Translations under genes and position numbers: made by a program
Notes under the pieces: model-generated
What the model was told of the DNA's origin: nothing
Database searches by the model: none
What the model saw: only the letters and a program-made list of their open reading frames with translations
Shown: positions 42,522-51,788 of the stretch, piece after piece
Layout of the letters: every line of letters begins with the position of its first letter
Numbering within the stretch: the first letter of the stretch is position 1
Source of the DNA: NORP309 sp964352735
GTDB taxonomy: Bacteria; Pseudomonadota; Gammaproteobacteria; Xanthomonadales; Marinicellaceae
Assembly: GCA_964352735.1 (NCBI GenBank)
Contig: CAYGTC010000019.1
Coordinates: 1 to 64,000 of the forward strand
Reading direction: 5' to 3'
DNA length: 64,000 nucleotides

Positions 42522-43304
42522 ATGAAAAAATATGCATTGATTACTGGCGCATCTGCGGGAATTGGTAAAGAATTTGCTCAACAATTGGCGCAAATGGGAT
42601 GGAATCTAGTACTGATTGCACGGAGGACTGAAATGCTTGAGAGTATTGCCAAGAGCATTCACAGTCAATACAAAGTTGATGTTCAATGCATTCCTGCAGA
42701 CCTATCTGATAAAAGTAAACCACAAATAATTTTTGACCAATGCAAAAAACAACAACTCAATATCGCAATGTTGATTAACAATGCAGGCTATGGGCTACCT
42801 GGTGACTTCCATAATAATTCATGGCAAAAACACAATGACTCTTTACAAGTCATGCTTAATAGCGTAGTCGAATTTTGTCACCTTTTTTATCCAGATATGA
42901 TAAAAGCAGGATATGGTAGAATCATCAATGTTGCGTCATTAGCTGGCATTATTCCTCCTTCAGCAGGCCACACACTTTATGGCGCCACAAAAGCTTTTTT
43001 AATCAGGTTTTCGAACAGTCTACGCCTAGAAGCCATTGACCACGGAGTACATGTCACAGCTTTATGTCCTGGATTCACCTATACAGAATTTCATGATGTT
43101 AATGGAACAAGGTCAATGGTTTCAGAACTACCTAAATTCATGTGGATGAGCAGTAACAACGTAGTCAAACAGGGTATTAAAGCTGTAGAAAACAACAAAG
43201 CCGTTAAAGTTAATGGTAAAATTAATAGTATCATAGCAGCATTACCTAATTGGTTGAACCTCATGTTACTTGGCAATAAAACAAAAAAATACAGAAAAAG
43301 ATGA
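42522..43304 (+). CDS. Short-chain dehydrogenase/reductase
   Basis: 260 residues of the classical SDR fold. Cofactor loop TGASAGIG near residue 8, NNAG, the catalytic serine in NVASLAG and YGATK with the catalytic tyrosine and lysine. The Arg pair after beta-2 (IARR) suggests NADP(H). The substrate is not evident. The relatives this most resembles are YqjQ/DltE-like oxidoreductases. It overlaps the next gene by four bases (ATGA), so both are probably made together. Confidence 0.9.
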   Translation: MKKYALITGASAGIGKEFAQQLAQMGWNLVLIARRTEMLESIAKSIHSQYKVDVQCIPADLSDKSKPQIIFDQCKKQQLNIAMLINNAGYGLPGDFHNNSWQKHNDSLQVMLNSVVEFCHLFYPDMIKAGYGRIINVASLAGIIPPSAGHTLYGATKAFLIRFSNSLRLEAIDHGVHVTALCPGFTYTEFHDVNGTRSMVSELPKFMWMSSNNVVKQGIKAVENNKAVKVNGKINSIIAALPNWLNLMLLGNKTKKYRKR

Positions 43305-44110
43305 GCTTTTTACAAGAGTTAGAAAACAACAAAAAACAAACCACAACGGAAGAAAAAACGCCCAAACAATTATGGGAGAGTTGTTTTAAGTATTTTAAGT
43401 ACTTTGTATCAATATTGCAAAAAGACAAAGACACATTTGATGCAAAATTCAATTTTATATTCCTCAATATTATAGTTGATGCACAAATAACTGGTCCTTA
43501 TGAAATCACAAGAGCCTCGATTAATAATGAACTCAGTCTTGAGATCAAAATGCTCACCATCATCAACAAGAGCATAAATATTAAAAGAAAAAATAAGCGC
43601 TCAGCTGAACTACTTCGAAGCAAGTTAAGCAAAGATAACATTGCATCAGTGGTAAAAAAGGATAAAAATGAACAATATTTCATTGAAATATCAAGGAATA
43701 TCCCCTCATTATTTCAATTAAAATTGAAAGATAACAAAGACTTCTATATCAACTATAAGAACATTGGTTCAAGTACTCAAAAGACCATTAAGTTGTCATC
43801 AAATGACATCAATGAAAAAAACATGGACAATATCGCTAAATACATCATTGGTCAAAACCCATCTCTCTATACTGAGACCATAGGAGAAAATGAAATCAGC
43901 CAAATAAGAGAAAAGATTGCTTTAGAAAAACAAAAAAAGGAACTCAGAGAGCAAGAAATTCAAGCTGAAATAGAGAAACAACAGGAACTTGAAGCCATCA
44001 AGAAAGCCAACTCCCTCAAAGAAAGATCAAAAAGATATGTTTTTTCCAAAACAAAGGAGATAAAAAACCTGGTGATAGAAAAAATCAAAGACATTAAGTC
44101 AAAAATCTAA
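43301..44110 (+). CDS. Hypothetical coiled-coil protein coupled to the SDR
   Basis: 269 residues, not recognised. The protein is rich in Lys, Glu, Asn and Ile. Residues about 205-245 form a long charged coiled coil (QIREKIALEKQKKELREQ and on). There is no signal peptide or membrane segment. Its ATG overlaps the SDR stop codon. The coding sequence is more AT-rich in feel than the neighbours. No function can be assigned. Confidence 0.75.
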   Translation: MSFLQELENNKKQTTTEEKTPKQLWESCFKYFKYFVSILQKDKDTFDAKFNFIFLNIIVDAQITGPYEITRASINNELSLEIKMLTIINKSINIKRKNKRSAELLRSKLSKDNIASVVKKDKNEQYFIEISRNIPSLFQLKLKDNKDFYINYKNIGSSTQKTIKLSSNDINEKNMDNIAKYIIGQNPSLYTETIGENEISQIREKIALEKQKKELREQEIQAEIEKQQELEAIKKANSLKERSKRYVFSKTKEIKNLVIEKIKDIKSKI

Positions 44111-44245
44111 GGCATAGATTGATAGAATTCTCATCATCAAACCCAAATCTTTGTACAATCTGAAAACGATATTCCTTTCAAACACCTTTATTGAGTTAGG
44201 ATAATTTTATAATTCAATTCACATGCAATCTGTTATTACGGGGTA

Positions 44246-44251
44246 TATAAT
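44246..44251 (+). promoter_or_regulatory. Possible -10 box for gpmI
   Basis: TATAAT within GGGTATATAAT, 38 bases before the gpmI ATG. No good -35 at the right distance, so this is tentative. Confidence 0.35.
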
Positions 44252-44289
44252 ACAAAGTTTTTATATTGATAATTGAAGGTTAAAAAGTA

Positions 44290-45828
44290 ATGCAAAAAAA
44301 AAATGGAACCGTTCTACTGTGTATTTTAGATGGAGTAGGCATTGGCCCTAACGACCAAAGCAATGCATTATTCATGGCAAAAACGCCCACATTAGATCAT
44401 TTATTTTCACACCACCCTCACTCTCAACTCAGATCTGACGGTGAATATGTTGGTGTTCCCAAAGGACAAATGGGCAATTCTGAAATCGGGCACATCACAA
44501 TTGGTACAGGACGTATTGTACAACAATCATTGGTAAAAATTTCATCAGAACTTGAAAACAAGAATTTTGAAAAAAACAATAATTACCACAGTTTTTTAAA
44601 TGAATCGCAAAGCAGTCGTGCCATACACGTGCTAGGCCTCGTCTCAGATGGAGGGATTCACAGCCACATAGATCACACCATTGCAATATGCAAATCATTG
44701 AACACACTCAAAAAACCCATTTTTGTTCATGTCATTACTGATGGTCGAGATACTGATGTTAACGCAGCCATTGAACAAGTAAAAGAGTTTGAAAACCACA
44801 TTAAAGATTTAAACAATGTTGAGATTGCATCAGTTGTAGGCAGGTATTATGCCATGGACCGCGATAACCGATGGGAAAGGATTGAAGCCGCATGGAAGTT
44901 ATTTACACTAGGACAAGGCTTATCTTATGATACTGCTGCTGAGGCAATTCAATCAGCTTATGATTCTGGCTTATCTGATGAACACATCAAGCCAAGTTTT
45001 ATCAAATCTGATAAAGGCCTAGATGGCACCATTCAAAATCAGGATGCTTTGTTTTTATTCAATTTCAGGGGAGATAGAATGCGTCAATTAACTCGGTGTT
45101 TTCTTAATATGCCAGGTACTGATTTTAACTATACACCGCTTCGCTTGAGTTCAATAGCTGCAATGACACAATACGATGTTGAATTTAAAGACCAATGCCA
45201 CACCATTTACCCTCCAGAATCCTGTAAAAACAGTTTGGGAGAAGTCATTTCTCAAGCTGGGTTAAGACAATTAAGAATTGCAGAAACTGAAAAATATGCA
45301 CATGTGACATTTTTCTTCAATAATGGGCGTGAACAACCATTTAATCAAGAAGACAGAATACTTATTCCCTCACCACGCGATGTCAAAACATATGATGAAA
45401 AACCACAAATGTCATTACCAGAGCTCACCACACAATTAACGACAATCATTGCATCTCAACAATATGATTTTATCGCTTTAAATATTGCTAATGCTGATAT
45501 GGTTGGACACACCGGTGATTTTTCAGCAGCCATCAAAGCAGTCGAATACATTGACAAGGCATTAAAAGAAATCACAACCAGCATAAAAGATACAAATGGA
45601 GAAATGTTAATCATTGCCGACCATGGCAATATCGAACAAATGACGATTAACAACAAACCATCTACCACTCACAGTACAAATCCTGTGCCTTGCATTTATT
45701 ACGGTCACAGAAAAGCCTCTGATTTAAGTAACGGAGGTCTTGCAGATGTTGGTCCAACGATATTGCATATGCTGGATTTAGATGTACCCAATGAAATGAG
45801 CGGTATTGTACTAATTAATGAATCATAG
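44290..45828 (+). CDS. gpmI: 2,3-bisphosphoglycerate-independent phosphoglycerate mutase
   Basis: 512 residues, standard for the cofactor-independent enzyme that interconverts 3- and 2-phosphoglycerate in glycolysis. Metal and phospho-serine motifs are intact: LCILDGVGIG, GNSEIGH with the catalytic serine, DGRDTD, GRYYAMDRDNRW, NIANADMVGHTGD and IIADHGNIE. It is monocistronic, ending in a strong bidirectional terminator. Confidence 0.98.
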   Translation: MQKKNGTVLLCILDGVGIGPNDQSNALFMAKTPTLDHLFSHHPHSQLRSDGEYVGVPKGQMGNSEIGHITIGTGRIVQQSLVKISSELENKNFEKNNNYHSFLNESQSSRAIHVLGLVSDGGIHSHIDHTIAICKSLNTLKKPIFVHVITDGRDTDVNAAIEQVKEFENHIKDLNNVEIASVVGRYYAMDRDNRWERIEAAWKLFTLGQGLSYDTAAEAIQSAYDSGLSDEHIKPSFIKSDKGLDGTIQNQDALFLFNFRGDRMRQLTRCFLNMPGTDFNYTPLRLSSIAAMTQYDVEFKDQCHTIYPPESCKNSLGEVISQAGLRQLRIAETEKYAHVTFFFNNGREQPFNQEDRILIPSPRDVKTYDEKPQMSLPELTTQLTTIIASQQYDFIALNIANADMVGHTGDFSAAIKAVEYIDKALKEITTSIKDTNGEMLIIADHGNIEQMTINNKPSTTHSTNPVPCIYYGHRKASDLSNGGLADVGPTILHMLDLDVPNEMSGIVLINES

Positions 45829-45858
45829 GCATGAATAACTGATTATTTTGATGGACAT

Positions 45859-45888
45859 AAAAAAACCTTGCCAAGACAAGGTTTTTTT
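45859..45888. terminator. Bidirectional terminator between gpmI and the secreted-protein operon
   Basis: AAAAAAACCTTG, loop CCAAGA, then CAAGGTTTTTTT: a 12-pair stem with an A-tract on one side and a T-tract on the other. It serves both convergent transcripts. Confidence 0.9.
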
Positions 45889-45909
45889 ATTCATTTTAAA
45901 TATCTAAAT

Positions 45910-47034
45910 TTACTCAAAACTACCATGACTGATGTAATCTACAACACCCCAGTCACCGACTGGATAATAAACAGGTCCGCCAAATTTACATTCTAAACCC
46001 ATATTTGCAATATCAGTAACTGCTGTTCTGTACCAGAACACCACATCTTCATTGGCTATCGATTCGCCATTGACCAATGCATTTTCATTAACTGAACAGT
46101 CTCCAAGATTATTTGACCCAGGAGTATCCGAGTACTCTGGCAAACTGCCAATTTGCCTGTATTTTGTCGCCATTACATCGGCTTCATGATGACCATCACC
46201 TGAAGGGTCAGTACCAACAAAGTAATCTTCTCTGGTAGCCTCTACTCGATAACCTCTATTAGTGACTGTGTCTCTAATGGTCCACGTATTGTTTGAACCT
46301 GAATCTCTAAACCCAATAAATTCAGTGCTCATGGCTGAATCGTTTGCCAGAACTTCATCATTTTCAGGACCGTCTATGTCAAAATTGGTGCGCCAATAAG
46401 CATGATGCCAATGAGTAATATTAAAGTTTGTGCCATCACTGTTTCCAAAACCAAATCTGGGCTGTATTCGACCGTCTAAATAAAATGAAAAACGGGAGGA
46501 GTATTTATACCAAGCCGCTGAATGATTGGCTGTTAACAATAAATGATCCTGATACTTTTCTACTTGAACACCTTGGAAACAATCGCCAGAATTACCAACA
46601 TTACCTGAACCACCTGGACTTACATTTCGAAATGGACAAGTATCCACTATTTCAGTTTCACTTACTGAGGCATCACATGTAGTGATTGCAGGTCTTTGTG
46701 GGTTCTCTACTTTATCTGCTCTTAAGAAGCTAGAATTAACATTTTTCCAATCCCTGTAGCACAGGCCAGATTGATAAGTTGCGAAAAGTAAAGGCACATG
46801 TGATCTTTCCATCACTAAATGACCATTATAATAGGCATCTCTGATCTCCAAACTTGAACCTTGCGCAGCAGAACTATTATTCGGAGCAAGATAACACAAT
46901 TCCCAAACTGGATTAACAGTTGGCCAACTGACCTTAACTTCTCCTGGACCATTACATGTTGGGCTTCCACCACCAGCACCAGCAAACGCTTGACCACTCA
47001 GCATAAGCACGACACTTAATATTTTATATTTCAT
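45910..47034 (-). CDS. Secreted copper amine oxidase-like catalytic-domain protein (degenerate site)
   Basis: 374 residues with a signal peptide (cleavage near AFA-GAG). The central part resembles the catalytic domain of copper amine oxidases: WYKYSSRFSFYLDGRI fits the NYEY...LDGTI region, HWHHAYWRTNFDIDG fits the HxH copper ligands and the following strand, and NEDVVFWYRTAVTD fits the third-ligand region. Compared with the Arthrobacter enzyme, the cofactor tyrosine position is kept, but its neighbours change (N to W, acidic to K) and the third copper histidine is Asp. It may therefore be a non-catalytic or altered relative. The length covers the catalytic domain only. It is the last gene of a three-gene secreted operon. 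The family assignment is by eye. Confidence 0.6.
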   Translation of the reverse strand: MKYKILSVVLMLSGQAFAGAGGGSPTCNGPGEVKVSWPTVNPVWELCYLAPNNSSAAQGSSLEIRDAYYNGHLVMERSHVPLLFATYQSGLCYRDWKNVNSSFLRADKVENPQRPAITTCDASVSETEIVDTCPFRNVSPGGSGNVGNSGDCFQGVQVEKYQDHLLLTANHSAAWYKYSSRFSFYLDGRIQPRFGFGNSDGTNFNITHWHHAYWRTNFDIDGPENDEVLANDSAMSTEFIGFRDSGSNNTWTIRDTVTNRGYRVEATREDYFVGTDPSGDGHHEADVMATKYRQIGSLPEYSDTPGSNNLGDCSVNENALVNGESIANEDVVFWYRTAVTDIANMGLECKFGGPVYYPVGDWGVVDYISHGSFE

Positions 47035-47082
47035 AATTTCCTCTCTATTAACGTAAACGACTTCTTAAATTTAACTCTTATT

Positions 47083-47676
47083 TCATTTCTTATGGGTATT
47101 TTTGATATTACGACCAGCATTAAAATCTGGATAAATGACACTAGAATCAGTAAGCCTAACAACTGAGTGTGCCAAAATATATATCTTAGGTGTTGATGCG
47201 AAAACATGTACACATCTGTTGCCAGGTTTGCATTTACTACTGTCGATAAAATTAAAACCACCATGTATGGTGATCTTCTCATCAGATTCAGCAAACTGTG
47301 ACTTAACCAAATCATTTTTTTTGAATAAATCAAAAGCGATCAACAACTCTTCTTGAGACACAATACCATCAATATTCTCATTCCACACTTCATCTATCAG
47401 CTCATCTTTATCATTATAAACAAAGTTAAAACCTTGCTTTTTATGATAATTATAACCTTGTTCAAACTTACGATAAGCTCGACCTTTATCGGTTTTAACG
47501 CGGTCAGTCCAACGATTCGTTGTCACTTGTTTGATTTTTCCTTTATCATCATAGCTGATTTCTAAAGCTTTTTGTGGTAAGTCAACATCATACACAGTGT
47601 TAAATACAGATTCACTATAACACTGAGAACTGATCAATAAAAATGGTATTAGTAAAAGATTTTTCATATTTATCAT
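47083..47676 (-). CDS. Small secreted protein of unknown function
   Basis: 197 residues with an N-terminal signal peptide (about 1-21, ending QCYS-ES). The body is charged and beta-rich in look, with one cysteine pair (KCKPGNRC). A segment DELIDEVWNENIDGIVSQEELL recalls an EF-hand-like calcium loop but is not a clear match. It starts 1 base after the cytochrome gene and precedes the amine oxidase-like gene, so it probably acts with them outside the cytoplasm. Confidence 0.8.
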   Translation of the reverse strand: MINMKNLLLIPFLLISSQCYSESVFNTVYDVDLPQKALEISYDDKGKIKQVTTNRWTDRVKTDKGRAYRKFEQGYNYHKKQGFNFVYNDKDELIDEVWNENIDGIVSQEELLIAFDLFKKNDLVKSQFAESDEKITIHGGFNFIDSSKCKPGNRCVHVFASTPKIYILAHSVVRLTDSSVIYPDFNAGRNIKNTHKK

Positions 47677-47677
47677 T

Positions 47678-49555
47678 TTATGGTGTGATTTTTATGGCAG
47701 AGAACGTCATGTCAACCGGAGCCGATTTACCATTATCTTCCCATAATTGTTTCATGTATGCGCCTCTTGATTGATCAGCTGGACCCACAGTTAAACTTCG
47801 GTCACATAAAGCATTTTCAGAGGCTGTGGTGCTTTCGCTCTCTAAAAATTCAATATAGTCCTTGCTAGAAGTTTGGTATTTTAGCGTAGCTGTAACAGAT
47901 AAAGGCATTACTGCAGTGTCAGGAATACTGAAAGCATAGTTAGTTTCATCATAATTCACGACCGCTGATGGATTATTTGGATCTACGGGATATATTATCC
48001 CAACTGATTTCATTTCAATATTTGTAGCACCTCTGAATCCTAAAGGAGGGATTCTATTGTCTTTTGCAACACAATTATTCTGAACAAAGTGAAATTGTTT
48101 TATTCCGTTTGATTCAGTAACACATTGACCTAACTTATCATCCCATATACCTTGATTTGATTCATAAACTTTTAACGCAGGATCTTCAGAAAGCACAGCT
48201 GTAGTTAAATCATATCCACCACTTTCATATATGATCGTATCACTATTATCTCTTACAACCAAATTAATCCACATTCTTCTGCCTTCAAGGTATCCTGTTG
48301 GTAATTTATGGCCTGTTAAGTTTGTCACTTTCACTTTCACTTCTGCATCAGTCGCTGTTGCTGAAACCAAGCTTGTTTCTATCAATGCACTTTTATTTTG
48401 CAACATATCAAGGGCGTAACTTATGGTTCTATCATAAGCTGCATTTCTATCAATGAGCTGACCTTCACTTAAGGCATCTCCATAAATCGTCTTCAATACA
48501 GCGGGCATCCAACTATTACCACCTGCAAATTCATGTGTTTTCATATCGCCTGTGCGACTACCTGGTGTAGTTTGTATACATGCCCTAGCAGCCGGATCAA
48601 AAGATTCTGGCATATGACAATCTTGACAACTTTCACTTTTTGTTACCAATGGGAATTCAGTAATAACATCACCACCAAAACCATCAGCATATATTACATC
48701 TGCAAAATCACTGTTTAACCATTCTGAGTAAGTTCTCTCAATTGGCATAGGTATATTAGTTTGAACGCCACCATCCCATAGGAGCTCAGCAGGACTAATA
48801 ACCCCGTCAGTCAACACATCAGGTGTCGTAACATTATGACAACTACCACAAAATTCACTACTTTGTATAAATGTTGAAAATTCCCAAGCATGAAAATCTT
48901 GTAAAGGAGGATTGTATGGACCTTTGCGGCAGGGCCCAAAATTATTGTTTCCATCTGGGTTATTGCAAGATTCATCATCTAGCCATACATCTGAATTTTG
49001 AATAATTTGAGCTTCACCATTTGGTCCATTTTGATCAACTCTGTGACAAAAATGACAATTAACGCCTTGATAGTCATTATTTTCATTGTCAAATGATGTC
49101 AATGAACCACTCAGTTTACAACCATTAGCATAATCGAGGTTTCCAGCACCATTTTTTGTATGGCCTTTATAAAAACCAACAGGAGAATGACATCGAATAC
49201 AATAGTCTCCTACTCCAGGTACATCTTGATTGGCAATGTCAACTGCTGCCCAAAACAATGGATCTCTACCTGAGTTGGCCATCATTGAACCAGACCAAGT
49301 CATAGAAGGTGTAAATTTTTGATCATCAGTAGTAAAACCAGCGTGACAATCATTACAATTATCGGCTGATGCCATACTAAAGCTGATACCTGGTTGAGTA
49401 CCGTGAGGAGTAAAATCCGAAACAGACGGACCATTAATTTCGTTTAAAAGATTGAAAGGAGGAGCTTTCACCAGCTTAGCTTGAATTCCTGTAGACACGA
49501 GAGTAGACAGGAATATGCTAACAATCACCACCCTAATTGTTATGCGTATTCTCAT
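47678..49555 (-). CDS. Periplasmic multiheme cytochrome c (five CxxCH)
   Basis: 625 residues with an N-terminal signal segment (about 1-26). Five heme-binding motifs are visible: CNDCH, CIRCH, CHFCH, CGSCH and CQDCH, all in the first half. The second half contains NLTGHKLPTGY and EGRRMW, a conserved piece of a beta-sandwich domain found in multiheme cytochromes of this kind. It should carry electrons in the periplasm or at the outer surface. It is the first gene of the operon with the small secreted protein and the amine oxidase-like protein, which suggests it accepts electrons from, or works beside, that protein. Confidence 0.88.
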   Translation of the reverse strand: MRIRITIRVVIVSIFLSTLVSTGIQAKLVKAPPFNLLNEINGPSVSDFTPHGTQPGISFSMASADNCNDCHAGFTTDDQKFTPSMTWSGSMMANSGRDPLFWAAVDIANQDVPGVGDYCIRCHSPVGFYKGHTKNGAGNLDYANGCKLSGSLTSFDNENNDYQGVNCHFCHRVDQNGPNGEAQIIQNSDVWLDDESCNNPDGNNNFGPCRKGPYNPPLQDFHAWEFSTFIQSSEFCGSCHNVTTPDVLTDGVISPAELLWDGGVQTNIPMPIERTYSEWLNSDFADVIYADGFGGDVITEFPLVTKSESCQDCHMPESFDPAARACIQTTPGSRTGDMKTHEFAGGNSWMPAVLKTIYGDALSEGQLIDRNAAYDRTISYALDMLQNKSALIETSLVSATATDAEVKVKVTNLTGHKLPTGYLEGRRMWINLVVRDNSDTIIYESGGYDLTTAVLSEDPALKVYESNQGIWDDKLGQCVTESNGIKQFHFVQNNCVAKDNRIPPLGFRGATNIEMKSVGIIYPVDPNNPSAVVNYDETNYAFSIPDTAVMPLSVTATLKYQTSSKDYIEFLESESTTASENALCDRSLTVGPADQSRGAYMKQLWEDNGKSAPVDMTFSAIKITP

Positions 49556-49678
49556 TTTTGTACTATATTTAAAACAACTAATATAACAAACTCTGATGAA
49601 TAATTCAAACCGAGATTAGCATAAACATTGAAATCATGATAAAGTACGCCGTCTTTAACAAGCTTACATTAACTTTCG

Positions 49679-51250
49679 ATGAGCGAGATGCAAAAAAGGC
49701 GTACATTTGCCATAATTTCACACCCAGATGCCGGTAAAACAACCATTACAGAGAAAATACTCCTCTTTGGAGGAGCCATTAATGTAGCGGGTGCCGTAAA
49801 ATCCAATAAAACGGCCAAAGGTGCAACATCAGACTGGATGGAAATGGAAAAAGAAAGAGGCATCTCCGTGACCTCTTCAATCATGCAGTTTCCATACAAA
49901 GGTTGTACCATCAATTTATTAGACACCCCGGGTCATGCTGACTTTTCTGAAGATACATACCGAACATTAACCGCAGTAGACTCAGCATTAATGGTTATCG
50001 ACTGCGCAAAAGGCGTAGAAGAAAGAACCATCAAGCTGATGGAAGTATGCCGCCTACGAACTACCCCAATTTTCACATTCATCAATAAACTTGATCGCGA
50101 AGGCAGAGACCCTATTGATTTAATGGATGAAGTAGAAGATATTTTAAAAATTAATTGTGCCCCAGTCACTTGGCCTATTGGAATGGGCAAAAGATTGAGG
50201 GGCGTTTATCATTTTATTGATGACACAATCTTACTATACGAATCTGGTAAAAATTATGAAACCCAAAAAGCTGAAATCATTAAGGGCATAGATAACCCTG
50301 CATTCGATGAAGCCTTGGGAGACACTGCAGAAGATTTTAGAGAAGAAATTGAGCTGGTCAAAGGGGCAAGTCACCAGTTCGATAAAGAAGCTTATCTAAA
50401 AGGCCAATTAACACCTGTTTTTTTTGGCTCTGCCATCAATAATTTTGGTGTAGAACCATTATTAGACGCATTTTCTGAACACGCTCCAGCCCCTCAAGCA
50501 AGAGCAACAGAAACCAGGATAGTTGAACCTTCTGAAGAAAAGTTTACTGGTTTTGTTTTTAAAATTCAAGCCAACATGGATCCAAAACACAGAGACAGAA
50601 TTGCTTTTATGCGTATTTGTTCAGGAATATTTTCTCAAGGAATGAAGCTAAAACAAGTAAGAACACAAAAAGACATCAAGATTCCTAATGCCCTGACATT
50701 TTTAGCAGAACAAAGAGAACACCTCAGCCACGCTTATACAGGCGACATCATCGGCATTCACAATCATGGAACCATCAGTATTGGTGATACCTTCTCTACA
50801 GGAGAGGATTTAAAGTTCATGGGTATACCAAGTTTTGCTCCCGAGTTATTCAGAAGAGCACGTTTAAAAGATCCCTTGAAATTAAAAGCACTACAAAAAG
50901 GTTTAGCCCAACTCTCTGAAGAAGGCGCGACACAGTTCTTTAAACCATTAATGACTAATGATTTGATTCTTGGCGCTATCGGCGTGCTACAGTTTGAAGT
51001 GGTCGCTTATCGATTATTAAGAGAGTACAATGTTGAGGCAAGCTTTGAGAATGTCAGTGTTGCAACCGCCAGATGGATCAGCGCAGAGGATGAAAAAGAA
51101 CTGGCCCAATTTAAAAACAAATCACAACAAAATTTGTCATATGACGCACATGGAAATTTGGTCTATATTGCCCCAACTTATGTAAACCTTCAACTAACAC
51201 AAGAACGATTTCCTAAAATAACCTTTCTTAAAACAACCGAAGGGCTTTAA
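49679..51250 (+). CDS. prfC: Peptide chain release factor 3
   Basis: 523 residues, standard for RF3, the GTPase that recycles RF1/RF2 from the ribosome. G-motifs: SHPDAGKTT (P-loop), DTPGHADFSEDTYR and INKLDREGRDP. The C-terminal RF3 domain ends ITFLKTTEGL. No strong Shine-Dalgarno; the ATG is the first in frame and lies over 100 bases from the divergent cytochrome gene. Confidence 0.98.
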   Translation: MSEMQKRRTFAIISHPDAGKTTITEKILLFGGAINVAGAVKSNKTAKGATSDWMEMEKERGISVTSSIMQFPYKGCTINLLDTPGHADFSEDTYRTLTAVDSALMVIDCAKGVEERTIKLMEVCRLRTTPIFTFINKLDREGRDPIDLMDEVEDILKINCAPVTWPIGMGKRLRGVYHFIDDTILLYESGKNYETQKAEIIKGIDNPAFDEALGDTAEDFREEIELVKGASHQFDKEAYLKGQLTPVFFGSAINNFGVEPLLDAFSEHAPAPQARATETRIVEPSEEKFTGFVFKIQANMDPKHRDRIAFMRICSGIFSQGMKLKQVRTQKDIKIPNALTFLAEQREHLSHAYTGDIIGIHNHGTISIGDTFSTGEDLKFMGIPSFAPELFRRARLKDPLKLKALQKGLAQLSEEGATQFFKPLMTNDLILGAIGVLQFEVVAYRLLREYNVEASFENVSVATARWISAEDEKELAQFKNKSQQNLSYDAHGNLVYIAPTYVNLQLTQERFPKITFLKTTEGL

Positions 51251-51338
51251 ATTATTTAAAATGTTCTTCTACTGTAAATCTCCAAGCAAATGTGTTTTGA
51301 GAAGAGCTATCACAATATAAGATGAGTTTTAAAATTAA

Positions 51339-51656
51339 TTAAGACTCATTTTCCTTTTCAATTGAAGCCATAACCCTTTCCTTAAGGTCTTTTCCAGGTT
51401 TAAAATGAGGGGCATATTTCACACCCAACGCTACAGACTCGCCTGTTTTTGGGTTTCTTCCCATTCGAGGGTTTCTCTCTCGCAATGTAAAACTTCCAAA
51501 CCCACGTATCTCAATACGCTCTCCTTCAGCAATTGAAGAGCTCAACTTATTGATCAACTCTTTAACAGACAATGAAATATCTGACTTTAGCAGGCCCGAG
51601 TCAGCAAGTTTTACACACAAGATATTAATCAGTTCAGATCTAGTTACACTTTTCAT
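51339..51656 (-). CDS. ihfB: Integration host factor subunit beta
   Basis: 105 residues of the HU/IHF family, partner of IHF-alpha (29741-30040). RGFGSFTLRERNPRMGRNPK holds the beta-arm with the intercalating proline. It lies downstream of rpsA, the classical gammaproteobacterial order, separated by a hairpin terminator. Confidence 0.96.
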   Translation of the reverse strand: MKSVTRSELINILCVKLADSGLLKSDISLSVKELINKLSSSIAEGERIEIRGFGSFTLRERNPRMGRNPKTGESVALGVKYAPHFKPGKDLKERVMASIEKENES

Positions 51657-51680
51657 CTTTATTATTATAATAAAATATTA

Positions 51681-51724
51681 AAAAAATAAAAGCACCTAAC
51701 CAAAATTAGATGCTTTTATTTTTT
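51681..51724. terminator. Hairpin between rpsA and ihfB
   Basis: AATAAAAGCA and TGCTTTTATT arms, with an inner CTAA/TTAG pair, flanked by A- and T-runs on both sides. It should stop or reduce rpsA read-through into ihfB. Confidence 0.8.
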
Positions 51725-51788
51725 TTAAATTCAATGGCTTGAAAACCATTTCGAAAATTAGTGATCAAAATCACCTTATTTTCGAAAT

